DNA from: Pedobacter sp. PF22-3
Lineage (GTDB): Bacteria > Bacteroidota > Bacteroidia > Sphingobacteriales > Sphingobacteriaceae
Assembly (NCBI RefSeq): GCF_026239555.1
Contig: NZ_JAPIVP010000006.1
Location: forward strand, 62,001-126,000
Length of the DNA: 64,000 nucleotides
Direction: 5' to 3'
Shown: positions 18,333 to 26,865 of the stretch, one piece after another
Layout of the letters: each line of letters starts with the position of its first letter
How positions within the stretch are numbered: the stretch's first letter is position 1
Translations under genes and position numbers: made by a program
Notes under the pieces: model-generated
What the model was told of the DNA's origin: nothing
Databases searched by the model: none
The model's input: only the letters and a program-made list of their open reading frames with translations

Positions 18333-19421
18333 ATGAGTAAAATATTAACCCCTGCATGGCAGGAAAAAGTAAAAGCTTATGCCGCATTTTCTGAAGAAAT
18401 GGGTAAACTTCATCCAGAAATTTTGGAATTGGCCTATCAGGAAAATTGGTTTAAACTTTTTGTGCCCGAGGTTTATGGAGGGCAAGGTAAAAAACTTCCG
18501 GAAATTTTAAGGTTGGAAGAGGAATTAGCAGAAGCAGATGGAAGTTTAGGCTGGACCATTACACTTTGTGCCGGCGCAGGCTGGTTTGCTGGTTTTTTAA
18601 ACCCTGCATTGGCCACAGAAATCTTTGCTGATCGTGAAGTTTGTTTTGCCGGAAGTGGGGCTGTTGGTGGAGTGGCTGTTAAAACACAGCAAGGTTATCT
18701 GCTCAATGGGAAATGGAGTTATGCCAGCGGTGCGTTACATGCTACTATATTTACTGCTAACTGTACCCTTAAAAACGAAAATGGTGATGATATTTTGGAT
18801 GAAAATGGAGTGCCGGAAATTATATCATTCATTCTTAAAAAAGAGGAAGTAAATATTTTACCGGGCTGGTCTTACTTTGGTTTAATAGCTACAGGAAGCC
18901 ATGCTTTTGAAGTTTGCGACTTAAACATTGATGAAAATCGTGCCTTTAAAATTAACCAGCAAATTGAAGTAGCAGATTACGGTTTTGATTATCCCTTTTT
19001 ACAACTCGCAGAAACCACATTAACCGTTAATAGTTTAGGCATGACCAATCATTTTATTAAACTGGTTGAACAATCTTTTTATGCCCGATCTGGATTAGGA
19101 AGATATAGCGAAGCGCAGATTTTGTTTTTTAATAATGAACTTAAGCGCTGTAAAGATGAATTGTTAACTCTTCGAACCAAATTCTACCATGCTTTTGATG
19201 AATCATGGAATCAGTTAATCAGTAATGGTGAAATTACAGATGACAAATTAACCAAGGTAAGCTCAAACAGCCGTAAATTAGCGCATGCCTGTTGGAAATT
19301 GGCCGCTACCTTATTTCCATACTGTGGTTTAGAGGCTGCAAAAAAAGAATCTGAAATGAATAGGGTTTGGAGGGATATTTATACGGCCAGCCAGCACGCC
19401 TTACTCACTTTCGAAAGCTAA
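18333..19421 (+). CDS. Acyl-CoA dehydrogenase-fold flavoprotein (possible group D monooxygenase)
   Basis: This 362-residue acyl-CoA dehydrogenase-superfamily protein has an N-terminal helical domain (LELAYQENWFKLFVPEVYGG), a middle beta domain (GSGAVGGVAVKTQQGYLLNGKWSYASG) and a C-terminal helical bundle. The middle-domain GKWSYASG motif and the C-terminal VWRDIYTASQHALL segment resemble the flavin-dependent monooxygenase branch (DszC/HsaA-like) as much as true dehydrogenases. No convincing catalytic-base Glu was recognised. It begins 21 bp after pnuT and is probably co-transcribed under the TPP riboswitch. A link to thiamine salvage is possible but only inferred. Confidence 0.75.
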   Translation: MSKILTPAWQEKVKAYAAFSEEMGKLHPEILELAYQENWFKLFVPEVYGGQGKKLPEILRLEEELAEADGSLGWTITLCAGAGWFAGFLNPALATEIFADREVCFAGSGAVGGVAVKTQQGYLLNGKWSYASGALHATIFTANCTLKNENGDDILDENGVPEIISFILKKEEVNILPGWSYFGLIATGSHAFEVCDLNIDENRAFKINQQIEVADYGFDYPFLQLAETTLTVNSLGMTNHFIKLVEQSFYARSGLGRYSEAQILFFNNELKRCKDELLTLRTKFYHAFDESWNQLISNGEITDDKLTKVSSNSRKLAHACWKLAATLFPYCGLEAAKKESEMNRVWRDIYTASQHALLTFES

Positions 19422-19427
19422 TTTATT

Positions 19428-19964
19428 CTAAAGGTCTGATTTAACTTTATCTTTAAAATCTGCGACAAATTTATTCAGTTTAGGTTGTATTACAAAAGCG
19501 CAATATGGTTTTGAATGGTTGTTTCCAAAATAGTTTTGATGATAATCTTCTGCCTCATAAAATTCAGTTGCCGGAGAAACTTCTGTAGTGATTGGCTTGT
19601 CGAAAATATGCTGTTGCGTTAAATCCGCTATCATTTTCTGTGTCTGCTCTTTCTGATCTTCATTTTCATAAAAAACTACAGAGCGGTACTGTGTACCAAC
19701 ATCATTACCTTGTCTGTTTAAGGTTGTTGGATTATGGGTTTTAAAGAATACCAATAAAAGGTCAGCGAACGAGATCACGTTTTCATCAAATGATATTTGA
19801 ACCACTTCTGCATGGCCGGTATCACCATTACATATTTCCATATAGGTAGGATGTTTTAGATCTCCGCCCATATAGCCTGATGTAACCTGGATTACGCCAT
19901 TCAATGCCTGAAAAACAGCTTCGGTACACCAAAAACACCCTCCGCCAAATGTTGCTATTTGCAT
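19428..19964 (-). CDS. msrA: Peptide-methionine (S)-S-oxide reductase MsrA
   Basis: This enzyme repairs methionine-S-sulfoxide in proteins and free methionine using thioredoxin-type reductants. The 178-residue protein starts directly with the active site, GGCFWCTEAVF, with catalytic Cys10 and Cys13. The FGNNHSKPYCAFVIQPKLNKF segment near the C-terminus is also typical. There is no signal peptide, so it should be cytoplasmic. It is convergent with the flavoprotein gene, stop to stop about 6 bp apart. Confidence 0.95.
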   Translation of the reverse strand: MQIATFGGGCFWCTEAVFQALNGVIQVTSGYMGGDLKHPTYMEICNGDTGHAEVVQISFDENVISFADLLLVFFKTHNPTTLNRQGNDVGTQYRSVVFYENEDQKEQTQKMIADLTQQHIFDKPITTEVSPATEFYEAEDYHQNYFGNNHSKPYCAFVIQPKLNKFVADFKDKVKSDL

Positions 19965-20165
19965 ATCCTACATATATAAAATCTGTTCCAATTTTTAGAT
20001 CAATCAAAAAAAAGACATTTTTTTGATATTCGTTATACTTAAAGATTAATTATTCCTGTATGTTTTAAGTAGGGCGTGTATTATACAAAATCTGTAATAT
20101 ATTAAATGATTTTTTTAGCAAGAGGAGCAAAAAAAAGCCTGTAATCGCAATTACAGGCCTCTTAT
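19965..20165. other. AT-rich intergenic gap upstream of msrA
   Basis: This stretch carries the presumed msrA promoter and, at its left end, the terminator of the minus-strand gene beginning at 21215. Several A/T tracts are present but no clear conserved promoter pair or repeat. Confidence 0.4.
20130..20158 (-). terminator. Rho-independent terminator for the minus-strand lipoprotein-like gene
   Basis: A perfect 9-bp stem (GCCTGTAAT at 20137-20145 and ATTACAGGC at 20150-20158) has a 4-base loop. On the minus strand it is followed by a run of eight T. It sits 8 bp past the stop codon of the gene ending at 20166. Confidence 0.85.
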
Positions 20166-21215
20166 TTATTGATATTGAATATATATCGGTTTTGGAGTAA
20201 GCTTCAATAGCTCTTCAGGAGTCATTAGCCGCTTAGGATCTTTTTTTAGGTCGTTTTTATAGAATAGCTTAAAGCCTGTAAATTGTACAGGTTCGCTTTG
20301 TATAAAGTGGCGATAGGTGCCTTTTTTTAATTCAGGTTCGCCCCATCCATCCATATGCATTACCACCTGTACTTCAGGACGTAGTTTAATATTAGCCGAA
20401 TTGGTTACCATCTTTTTTGTAAAGCGGTGCAATACAAATACTTTTGGAGGTAAATTATGCTTTTTAACAATATCGGCCAGGTATTGCGTTACATAATTTA
20501 CGTCGGCAGCATCATAAGTGCCGATTTTTTTACCAGGCAATGAACCATCTTTCATCGAAAATTCCGGGTCGATACCTAAATGTACATAAGGCAGTTCAAG
20601 ATATTTTTCGATGTGCGGTAACTCTGCTTTTATGGTACTTAAAGCTACTTGTAAATCTAAAAACACGATGGTATTAGGTTGCATTTTGGCAATTTTCAAA
20701 ACAGAATCGATCTGTTTGTTGCCCATCCTGTTGATATATTTTCCATCTTTTCCAGGGGTTCCACTGGCTACAGCGGCAATATAGTGCAATCCTGGTTGTA
20801 CCGGGGTAGATGGGTCAGCTTTTTCCCAATGCTTAACTTCAGCATTCAGGCGTTGCCACATTTCTTTAGGTGCATACTCGCCAAGTGCACCCATCTTTTT
20901 TGAATGCAGGTTTCCATAATAAACAACTATACGTTTAAATGGTAAAATGGCACCTGCTAAAGGATAAGGTTGTTTTTTTACTGGCCATTTTCCGGTTGTA
21001 TCTCCGTTTGCCAGTTTTTTCATCAATGAATCGTAAAGCTTTGGATCAACCGGTTTCATTACATTTACGGTTGAGTCGGTTTTCTTTTTAGTGGTATCGG
21101 ATGAGAAGATTTTGCCAATGCCGCTTCCGCCTTTACTGTCTGAATTGCAGTTGGCAAATAAGCTGATTGCGGCAAAACCAAGTATTACGGTGCCTGCTAA
21201 TGGAGGGAATTTCAT
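20166..21215 (-). CDS. Exported protein of unknown function, lipoprotein-like
   Basis: I do not recognise a named family. The 349-residue product begins with a hydrophobic export signal ending SLFANCNSD. The Cys suggests a lipoprotein, although Asn before it is not the standard lipobox residue. After a Lys/Thr/Ser-rich linker (about residues 28-70), the remaining ~280 residues alternate beta and alpha elements: VVYYGNLHSKKMG, IVFLDLQVALS, YVHLGIDPEFSMKDG, VFVLHRFTKKMV, VVMHMDGWG. This resembles a TIM-barrel/glycoside-hydrolase-like arrangement with acidic residues at strand ends. Catalytic activity is speculation. It has its own terminator and looks monocistronic. Confidence 0.7.
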   Translation of the reverse strand: MKFPPLAGTVILGFAAISLFANCNSDSKGGSGIGKIFSSDTTKKKTDSTVNVMKPVDPKLYDSLMKKLANGDTTGKWPVKKQPYPLAGAILPFKRIVVYYGNLHSKKMGALGEYAPKEMWQRLNAEVKHWEKADPSTPVQPGLHYIAAVASGTPGKDGKYINRMGNKQIDSVLKIAKMQPNTIVFLDLQVALSTIKAELPHIEKYLELPYVHLGIDPEFSMKDGSLPGKKIGTYDAADVNYVTQYLADIVKKHNLPPKVFVLHRFTKKMVTNSANIKLRPEVQVVMHMDGWGEPELKKGTYRHFIQSEPVQFTGFKLFYKNDLKKDPKRLMTPEELLKLTPKPIYIQYQ

Positions 21216-21302
21216 AGATATTCGATAATTAAAATTTAGTCTTTTTCCGGACCGATGAAAGTAGGGCGGAAATCTGGTAGTTTAAAATAAAGTAATCAAC
21301 AT

Positions 21303-22184
21303 TTACACATTACAGAATTTACCAAAAACACCTAATGGCAATTTAATGCCCGAGGTGGCCTGTAAATAAAGTTCTCCTGTTTCGAGATTTTTAACCGCAG
21401 GGAAAGAAGTACGGATTAAATTCTCAACAATTACCGAAGAAAAACCAAGTGAGTAGGTATTTAGGATAAGGAAATGTTCTTTGTCATCTAATAACTGTAC
21501 TACATCCTGCATCATTTCCTGGATATGATCTTCCAGTTTCCATTTTTCTCCATTAGGGCCGTGGCCGTAAGCTGGTGGATCCAGGATAATACCATTATAT
21601 TTTTTACCTCTTTTTAATTCTTTCTTTACAAATTTTAGGGCATCCTCAACCATCCAACGCGTATCTTTCAATCCCGAAAGTTCCTGATTCTCATTTGCCC
21701 AGGTTACCACCTGTTTAATCGAATCTACGTGCGTAGTTTCTGCACCTGCCGCATTTGCAATTAGTGATGCCGCACCTGTATAAGCGAAAAGATTTAAAAC
21801 TTTAGGCTGTGGCGTTTTAAATTTTTTAATAGAAGACGAGATAAAATCCCAGTTAACTGCCTGTTCAGGAAATACACCTACGTGTTTAAAAGAAGTTAAA
21901 CCTAAACGGAGTTTAATGGATGCTTCATTATTTTTATATTCTACATGCCAACGGTCTGGAATAGACTGATTTTTTTTAACCCATTCGCCTGAAGTAGCCG
22001 AACGGCCCCTGAAAGTGATATTGGCAGTTTTTTTCCAATCTTGTTCTGAGTATGTTTTTTTCCATACCGCCTGAGGTTCAGGACGAATAAGGGTTACATT
22101 TCCAAAACGTTCTAATTTTTCAAAATCCCCGCAATCAATCAGTTCATAATCTTTCCAGTGGGTGGGGGCAAGTAATTGTATCAT
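21303..22184 (-). CDS. Class I SAM-dependent RNA methyltransferase (RlmI/RlmK-like)
   Basis: This 293-residue methyltransferase resembles the catalytic part of the RlmI/RlmL-K 23S rRNA methyltransferases (PF10672-type). SAM-binding motif I is VLNLFAYTGAASLIAN, with the acidic motif II at THVDSIKQVV. The catalytic loop is IILDPPAYGHGP, matching the DPPxF/Y motif of this group. The N-terminal ~100 residues are a beta-rich region rather than a canonical PUA domain. The start lies only 3 bp after the stop of the PIN-toxin gene, so the two-gene toxin-antitoxin unit is immediately upstream on the same strand. The RNA target is not determined. Confidence 0.82.
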   Translation of the reverse strand: MIQLLAPTHWKDYELIDCGDFEKLERFGNVTLIRPEPQAVWKKTYSEQDWKKTANITFRGRSATSGEWVKKNQSIPDRWHVEYKNNEASIKLRLGLTSFKHVGVFPEQAVNWDFISSSIKKFKTPQPKVLNLFAYTGAASLIANAAGAETTHVDSIKQVVTWANENQELSGLKDTRWMVEDALKFVKKELKRGKKYNGIILDPPAYGHGPNGEKWKLEDHIQEMMQDVVQLLDDKEHFLILNTYSLGFSSVIVENLIRTSFPAVKNLETGELYLQATSGIKLPLGVFGKFCNV

Positions 22185-22187
22185 GTA

Positions 22188-22571
22188 TTAAAATAACTTT
22201 AAATTGGGATAATTTATAATGTATTGATCGTCAGTTATCAAAGTGAGATTGTCTGCTAATGCCTGTGCAATAATCAATCTGTCAAATGGGTCTCTATGGA
22301 TCAAAGGCAAAGCCAAATACCTGTCAAGATGTTGTTTTTGGATATTCAATACTGATATACAGAAATTATTTATTACCTCATACATCTCTTCCAGGTTTCT
22401 GGTAACAATCAGTTTTCCTATGTTAAGCTTTATAATGATTTCCCATAAACTGGCAATGCTTATAAATTTTTCATTTTCAGAATCAATAATGCTGTTTATT
22501 GTTGACTGATCAAGATTGTGATCTTCATTAATTAATGAAATGAAAATATGCGTATCAAGTAAAAGACGCAT
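22188..22571 (-). CDS. PIN-domain toxin (VapC-like)
   Basis: This 127-residue PIN-domain protein is a likely Mg-dependent ribonuclease toxin. The acidic residues of the PIN active site are visible: Asp6 in LLLDTHIFI, the conserved Glu in ASLWEIIIKLNIGKL, and the Asp pair in HRDPFDRLIIAQA and LITDDQYI. Its ATG overlaps the antitoxin stop (TAATG), indicating translational coupling. Antitoxin first, toxin second is the usual order. Confidence 0.88.
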   Translation of the reverse strand: MRLLLDTHIFISLINEDHNLDQSTINSIIDSENEKFISIASLWEIIIKLNIGKLIVTRNLEEMYEVINNFCISVLNIQKQHLDRYLALPLIHRDPFDRLIIAQALADNLTLITDDQYIINYPNLKLF

Positions 22572-22819
22572 TACATATAATCTTTTAAATCGTCTATTGG
22601 ATCATTAAAATCTTTAGGAATGATAAATAAGCCTTTTGCCGCACCATACAAGCTTTTTGGTTCTTCGACAATATTTGTTTTTTCGCTTTCCGATTTAGGA
22701 AAGCTCTTCGAATGTTTGACTTTTAAAAAATCAATAAAATCTTCTACCTCATTTACCATGCTTTCTGGTAAGGTTTCCAATTTATGAATGATATTTTTTG
22801 TAACCGTAGTCATATACAA
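22571..22819 (-). CDS. DUF2281-family antitoxin
   Basis: This 82-residue protein has a hydrophobic/acidic helical N-terminus (IIHKLETLPESMVNEVEDFIDFLK) typical of the DUF2281 antitoxins that pair with PIN toxins. The C-terminal part (YGAAKGLFIIPKDFNDPIDDLKDYM) is the segment expected to wrap the toxin. It overlaps the toxin by one base. An ATG two codons downstream is an alternative start. Confidence 0.85.
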   Translation of the reverse strand: MYMTTVTKNIIHKLETLPESMVNEVEDFIDFLKVKHSKSFPKSESEKTNIVEEPKSLYGAAKGLFIIPKDFNDPIDDLKDYM

Positions 22820-22833
22820 ATATACGATTTTTC

Positions 22834-23586
22834 TTAAAACTTATCTTTTGCAGCTTTCATGAAGCGGCTGGCAAATACGAAGTCATTTAATTCCTGGATG
22901 TCAGTATGGGCAATTTCCTTGTTGCTGCCTTCCCAAAATTTCTTTCCTTCATGCAGAAACAGAATATAATCGCCAATACCCATCACTGAGTTCATGTCAT
23001 GCGTTACCACAATGGTGGTGGTTTTATATTCTTCAGTAATTTCCTTGATCAGTTCATCAATTACGATAGAAGTTTTTGGATCCAAGCCCGAGTTAGGCTC
23101 ATCACAGAAAAGGTATTTTGGGTTCATCGAAATGGCGCGTGCAATACCTACACGTTTTTTCATACCCCCAGATAACTCAGCCGGGAATAATTTGTTTTTA
23201 CCCGCCAGGTTTACCCTTTCTAAACAAAAATCAACCCGCTCAAGTTTTTCTTTTCGGCTTTGATCAGTAAACATATTTAAAGGAAACATGATGTTTTCTT
23301 CAACCGTCATACTGTCAAACAGGGCAGAGCCCTGAAATAACATACCTATTTCTTTACGCACCTCAATACGCTGCTCATAGGTCATCGGTGTAAAATCGCG
23401 TCCGTCATACAGTACCGAGCCAGAATCTGGCTGATGCAAACCTACCATACATTTCAGTAAAGTTGTTTTTCCTGATCCCGAGCCACCAATAATTAAATTG
23501 GTTACACCTTCTTCAAACTTTCCGGAAATACCTTGCAATACATCATTTCCGGAGAATGATTTATAAATATCTTTAATTTCGATCAT
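22834..23586 (-). CDS. mlaF: ABC transporter ATP-binding protein, MlaF-like
   Basis: This is the ATPase of an Mla/Mce-type lipid transporter: Walker A GGSGSGKTTL, signature LSGGMKKRVGIARA, Walker B LFCDEPNSGLDP and the H-loop VTHDM. The GMKKR form of the signature is characteristic of MlaF-family ATPases. The start MIEIKDIYKS at 23586 is preferred over an upstream ATG at 23619, because 23586 overlaps the mlaE stop as TAATG and the upstream 11 codons lie within mlaE. It would energise lipid movement between inner and outer membrane together with the permease. Confidence 0.92.
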   Translation of the reverse strand: MIEIKDIYKSFSGNDVLQGISGKFEEGVTNLIIGGSGSGKTTLLKCMVGLHQPDSGSVLYDGRDFTPMTYEQRIEVRKEIGMLFQGSALFDSMTVEENIMFPLNMFTDQSRKEKLERVDFCLERVNLAGKNKLFPAELSGGMKKRVGIARAISMNPKYLFCDEPNSGLDPKTSIVIDELIKEITEEYKTTTIVVTHDMNSVMGIGDYILFLHEGKKFWEGSNKEIAHTDIQELNDFVFASRFMKAAKDKF

Positions 23587-24320
23587 TACAATAAAAGTTG
23601 AGTAACCAAATAATCGCAAACAAGGATTGAGATACAGCTAATTACAACTGCTCTTGTACTGGCCTGCGAAACTTCTAAAGCACCTCCACGAACATAAAAG
23701 CCTTCGTAAGCCGGAACTGAAGTAATAATGAAACCAAATACAAATGCTTTTACCAAAGCAACAGTAATAGTATAAGGGTTAAAGTCAGTTGTAATACCCT
23801 GAATATATTCTGCAGGCGTAACAGCTCCAGAAATAGAGCCGCCAATATATCCACCTGAAATACTCAAAAACATCGAAATGATAACCAACATGGGTACCAT
23901 GGTTATGCCTGAAATAATTTTAGGGAGAATTAAATATCCTGGTGCATTGATACCCATAATTTCCAGTGCGTCAATCTGTTCGGTAACCCGCATAGAGCCG
24001 ATTTCAGATGAAATGGCCGAGCCGATTTTTCCAGCCAGTACAATCGCACTAATAGTTGGGCTTAATTCCAATATACTCGAATCGCGGTTTACTGAACCGA
24101 TAATTGTTTTTGGAATAAAATCACTAACCAACTGGAAAGCAATTTGTAAAGTCATTACTGCACCGATAAAAGTAGAAATAATAGCAATTAAACCTAAAGA
24201 GCCCACACCAACATAATCCATTTGTTTGGCGATTTCTTTCAGGTAAATTTTCAGTTTTTCCGGCTTTCTGAATACAGACTTGAGTAGCAGGATGTATCTG
24301 CCGAAATTGGTAAAATTCAT
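23586..24320 (-). CDS. mlaE: ABC transporter permease, MlaE-like
   Basis: This 244-residue permease of the MlaE/YrbE family, about five to six helices, contains the conserved segments VGSLGLIAIISTFIGAVMTLQ, ELSPTISAIVLAGKIGSAISSEIGSMRVTEQIDALE and the GINAPGYLILPKI block. It is translationally coupled to the downstream ATPase gene. An MCE substrate-binding protein (MlaD) is not in this window, so the third component must lie elsewhere. The clear family pattern makes the assignment reliable. Confidence 0.92.
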   Translation of the reverse strand: MNFTNFGRYILLLKSVFRKPEKLKIYLKEIAKQMDYVGVGSLGLIAIISTFIGAVMTLQIAFQLVSDFIPKTIIGSVNRDSSILELSPTISAIVLAGKIGSAISSEIGSMRVTEQIDALEIMGINAPGYLILPKIISGITMVPMLVIISMFLSISGGYIGGSISGAVTPAEYIQGITTDFNPYTITVALVKAFVFGFIITSVPAYEGFYVRGGALEVSQASTRAVVISCISILVCDYLVTQLLL

Positions 24321-24467
24321 TCCGTATGTATTTGCTTAATTTAAATGATCATTCTATACTACTACAAAGAAACGATAAAAAAGTTGGAGCGCTTTGCTAA
24401 TTACAAAAATATTCGTGGTTTTGAATATAATTATGGTTTTTTGTTAACAAAAATTAAACCATAAATA

Positions 24468-25157
24468 ATGAAAGCTGTAATAACAGGTGCAACTAAGGGG
24501 ATCGGAAAAGCTATTGCGACTAAATTTGCCAAGAATGGGTACGATTTAGTTTTAGTAGCAAGGGGCGCAGATGACCTCAATATGCTTCGGGAGGAATTAA
24601 CCCCTCATGGGAATGTTGTTTTTATCCACGTGGCAGATTTTTCGGTTAAAGAAGAAGTGTATGCTTTTTTAAATTCGACTGCTATAAATTTTGATCATGT
24701 AGATGTTTTAATTAACAACGTAGGGACCTTTTTGCCTGGCAGTATTCTCGATGAAGATGACGAAACCTTCGAAAAACAGCAGCACTTAAATACAAATTCC
24801 ACCTATTATTTGAGTAAATTCTTTGGAAAAAAAATGCGCTCAGCCAAACGGGGCCATATATTCAACATCTGTTCGGTGGCCAGTAAAGCACCCGTAAAAA
24901 ATGGAGGCAGTTATAGTGTAACAAAAGCAGCGATGTTGAGTCTTAATCATGTATTGCGGCAAGAGTTAGCACCTCACAATGTTAAAGTTACAGCATTTTT
25001 GCCAGGCTCCACTAAAACCTCATCCTGGGAAGGCACAACAATTCCGGATGAAAAATTTGTACAACCTGAAGATATTGCGGAAACTTTATTTACCATTTTA
25101 AACTTAAGTAAAGGGGTAAATGTAGACGAGGTTTTAATTACTCCGCTTGATTTTTAA
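24468..25157 (+). CDS. Short-chain dehydrogenase/reductase (SDR)
   Basis: This classical SDR has 229 residues. It shows the cofactor motif TGATKGIGKAIA near residue 7, NNVG at about residue 85, the catalytic Ser in CSVASKAPVKNGGSYSVTKAA and the YSVTK Tyr-Lys pair, and the PG motif FLPGSTKT. The substrate is unknown; NAD(P)-dependent carbonyl reduction or alcohol oxidation is expected. It leads a probable operon with the PspC, LiaF-like and RDD genes downstream. Confidence 0.9.
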   Translation: MKAVITGATKGIGKAIATKFAKNGYDLVLVARGADDLNMLREELTPHGNVVFIHVADFSVKEEVYAFLNSTAINFDHVDVLINNVGTFLPGSILDEDDETFEKQQHLNTNSTYYLSKFFGKKMRSAKRGHIFNICSVASKAPVKNGGSYSVTKAAMLSLNHVLRQELAPHNVKVTAFLPGSTKTSSWEGTTIPDEKFVQPEDIAETLFTILNLSKGVNVDEVLITPLDF

Positions 25158-25164
25158 ACACAAA

Positions 25165-25872
25165 ATGAACAACGTTATGGAAAAGAAGCTTTTTAGAAAC
25201 GAACACGATAAGATGATTGCTGGTGTAGCTTCGGGACTTGCAGATTACATGCAGGTGGAGGTTACCATAATTAGGTTATTGTTTGCGTTATCCGCCATAT
25301 TTATGGCAGGAGGTGGCTTAATTGCCTATATTATCATGTGGATTATTGTTCCTGTGAACAACGATCCGGCAGCAAGGTTCTCTAAATTTAACAATTACTT
25401 TGGTAATAAAAATCCAAATGCACAGCCGTTTGGAACTGCCGATCCTTTTGCCGGACCTGCTAATCAGGGAAATCAGAATTGGACACAACCTGTAGATGGC
25501 ACACAGAAAACGCCTTTCGAAACACAGCCCGATTTTAGTAAATTCAACAAATCTAACGATACTGGCCGCACCATCGGCGGATTGCTATTGTTGGTAATCG
25601 GATGTTTTTTCCTGATGCGCGAAATGGATTTTATACCTGATTGGTTTAATATCCGTAATTTATTCAGATACATGTGGCCGTTAATATTTATTGCTTTAGG
25701 TATAAGTATTATCGCTAAATCAAAAAGAAAAAATGATTGGGCGGCTTTTCAGCACCAACAGGAAGCTGAACAACAAAAAACAGCTGATTTTTCTGAAACA
25801 ATTGTAGAAAGTGAACCTACAACGTCAGTTAACAAAGATGATCATTCAACATCTGCTCACCCTCAAGTATAA
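25165..25872 (+). CDS. PspC-domain membrane protein
   Basis: The N-terminal ~60 residues form a PspC domain: KLFRNEHDKMIAGVASGLADY, then VTIIRLLFALSAIF and the transmembrane LIAYIIMWIIVP. A hydrophilic Asn/Pro/Gln-rich linker follows, then two more hydrophobic helices (GGLLLLVIGCFFLM and YMWPLIFIALGISII) of the DUF5668 type, and a charged tail. Such proteins are linked to envelope-stress sensing. The start at 25165 or 25177 (MEKKLF) is more plausible than an ATG at 25147 inside the SDR gene. It is 5 bp upstream of the next gene. Confidence 0.8.
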   Translation: MNNVMEKKLFRNEHDKMIAGVASGLADYMQVEVTIIRLLFALSAIFMAGGGLIAYIIMWIIVPVNNDPAARFSKFNNYFGNKNPNAQPFGTADPFAGPANQGNQNWTQPVDGTQKTPFETQPDFSKFNKSNDTGRTIGGLLLLVIGCFFLMREMDFIPDWFNIRNLFRYMWPLIFIALGISIIAKSKRKNDWAAFQHQQEAEQQKTADFSETIVESEPTTSVNKDDHSTSAHPQV

Positions 25873-25877
25873 ATAAA

Positions 25878-26861
25878 ATGAAATTAGATAGATTAATTTG
25901 GGGTATTATCCTGCTTTTTATTGGCGGTGTACTTCTACTCGAAAATTTTGGTGTAATCACTTTTTACTGGCGCAATGTTTGGAGCTTTTGGCCAGTGTTT
26001 TTAATTATTGCAGGTTTAAATATCCTGTTTAATAAAAATAATTCGCAAACAGGCAGTATCATCTCTATTGGTGTTTTAGTGATAGCCCTTTCTTTCCTTT
26101 TTTATAAAGGTCAACAGGTTCCTGAACGCGGCAGTTGGTGGGGGCGTCAATTCAAAAAAGATGTCGACATTAATATCGAACACAATAATGATGATAACGA
26201 CGATGATGATAACGATAACGACACATCATATAATCACTTAAGTTTGTCTGAGCCATTTGTGGCGGCAGATAATACGAAAAAAACAGTATTAAATATTTCT
26301 GGAGGTGGCATTTCATTTAATCTCGATGGAGAGACCGATCAGTTGATCAATGCTGACGTAAGGAAGAAACATGGTAACTTTTCTTTAAAGAAATTCCTTA
26401 CCGATAGTGCAACCGTACTTACTTTCCAGATGGACGATAAAAAGAACAAATGGAATTTTGGGGATGGCGGTAACGATGTTAACTTTAAATTGAATAAAGA
26501 AGCCAGTTGGGATATATTGATGAAACTGGGTGCTGGCGAAGCAAATTTCGATTTTACCGATTACAAAGTGCGTACTTTCCGCTTTGATGGGGGAGCTGCA
26601 GCTTTGGATATTAAATTCGGAGATTTATTGCCAATAACCGATGTAATCGTGAAATCTGGCGTAGCCGATGTCAAAATTGCGGTACCCACCAATTCAGGTT
26701 GCCGGATTAAAACCAAAACTGGCTTATCGGCTAAAGATTTTGATGGTTTTGAAAAATTGAGTGATGGTGTTTACGAGACTTCAAACTATAAAACCTCAAC
26801 CAAAAAAATCTTTATCAATTTAGATGGTGGATTGAGTAACTTTGAAGTAAGCAGATACTAG
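25878..26861 (+). CDS. LiaF-like/DUF5668 membrane protein with cytoplasmic toast-rack domain
   Basis: This 327-residue protein starts with two to three DUF5668 helices (IWGIILLFIGGVLLLENFGVI and VFLIIAGLNIL). An extremely Asn/Asp-rich low-complexity stretch follows at about residues 98-113 (NNDDNDDDDNDND). Then comes a beta-solenoid/toast-rack region with repeats such as VLNISGGGISFNL and FRFDGGAAALDIKFGD, the arrangement of LiaF-type proteins. It likely acts with the preceding PspC-domain protein in membrane stress; that link is inferred from adjacency. Confidence 0.75.
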   Translation: MKLDRLIWGIILLFIGGVLLLENFGVITFYWRNVWSFWPVFLIIAGLNILFNKNNSQTGSIISIGVLVIALSFLFYKGQQVPERGSWWGRQFKKDVDINIEHNNDDNDDDDNDNDTSYNHLSLSEPFVAADNTKKTVLNISGGGISFNLDGETDQLINADVRKKHGNFSLKKFLTDSATVLTFQMDDKKNKWNFGDGGNDVNFKLNKEASWDILMKLGAGEANFDFTDYKVRTFRFDGGAAALDIKFGDLLPITDVIVKSGVADVKIAVPTNSGCRIKTKTGLSAKDFDGFEKLSDGVYETSNYKTSTKKIFINLDGGLSNFEVSRY

Positions 26862-26865
26862 GGAG

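Noticed and set aside
23587..23619. Upstream ATG for mlaF
   Set aside because: Would add codons lying inside mlaE; the TAATG overlap at 23586 is the more typical coupled start.
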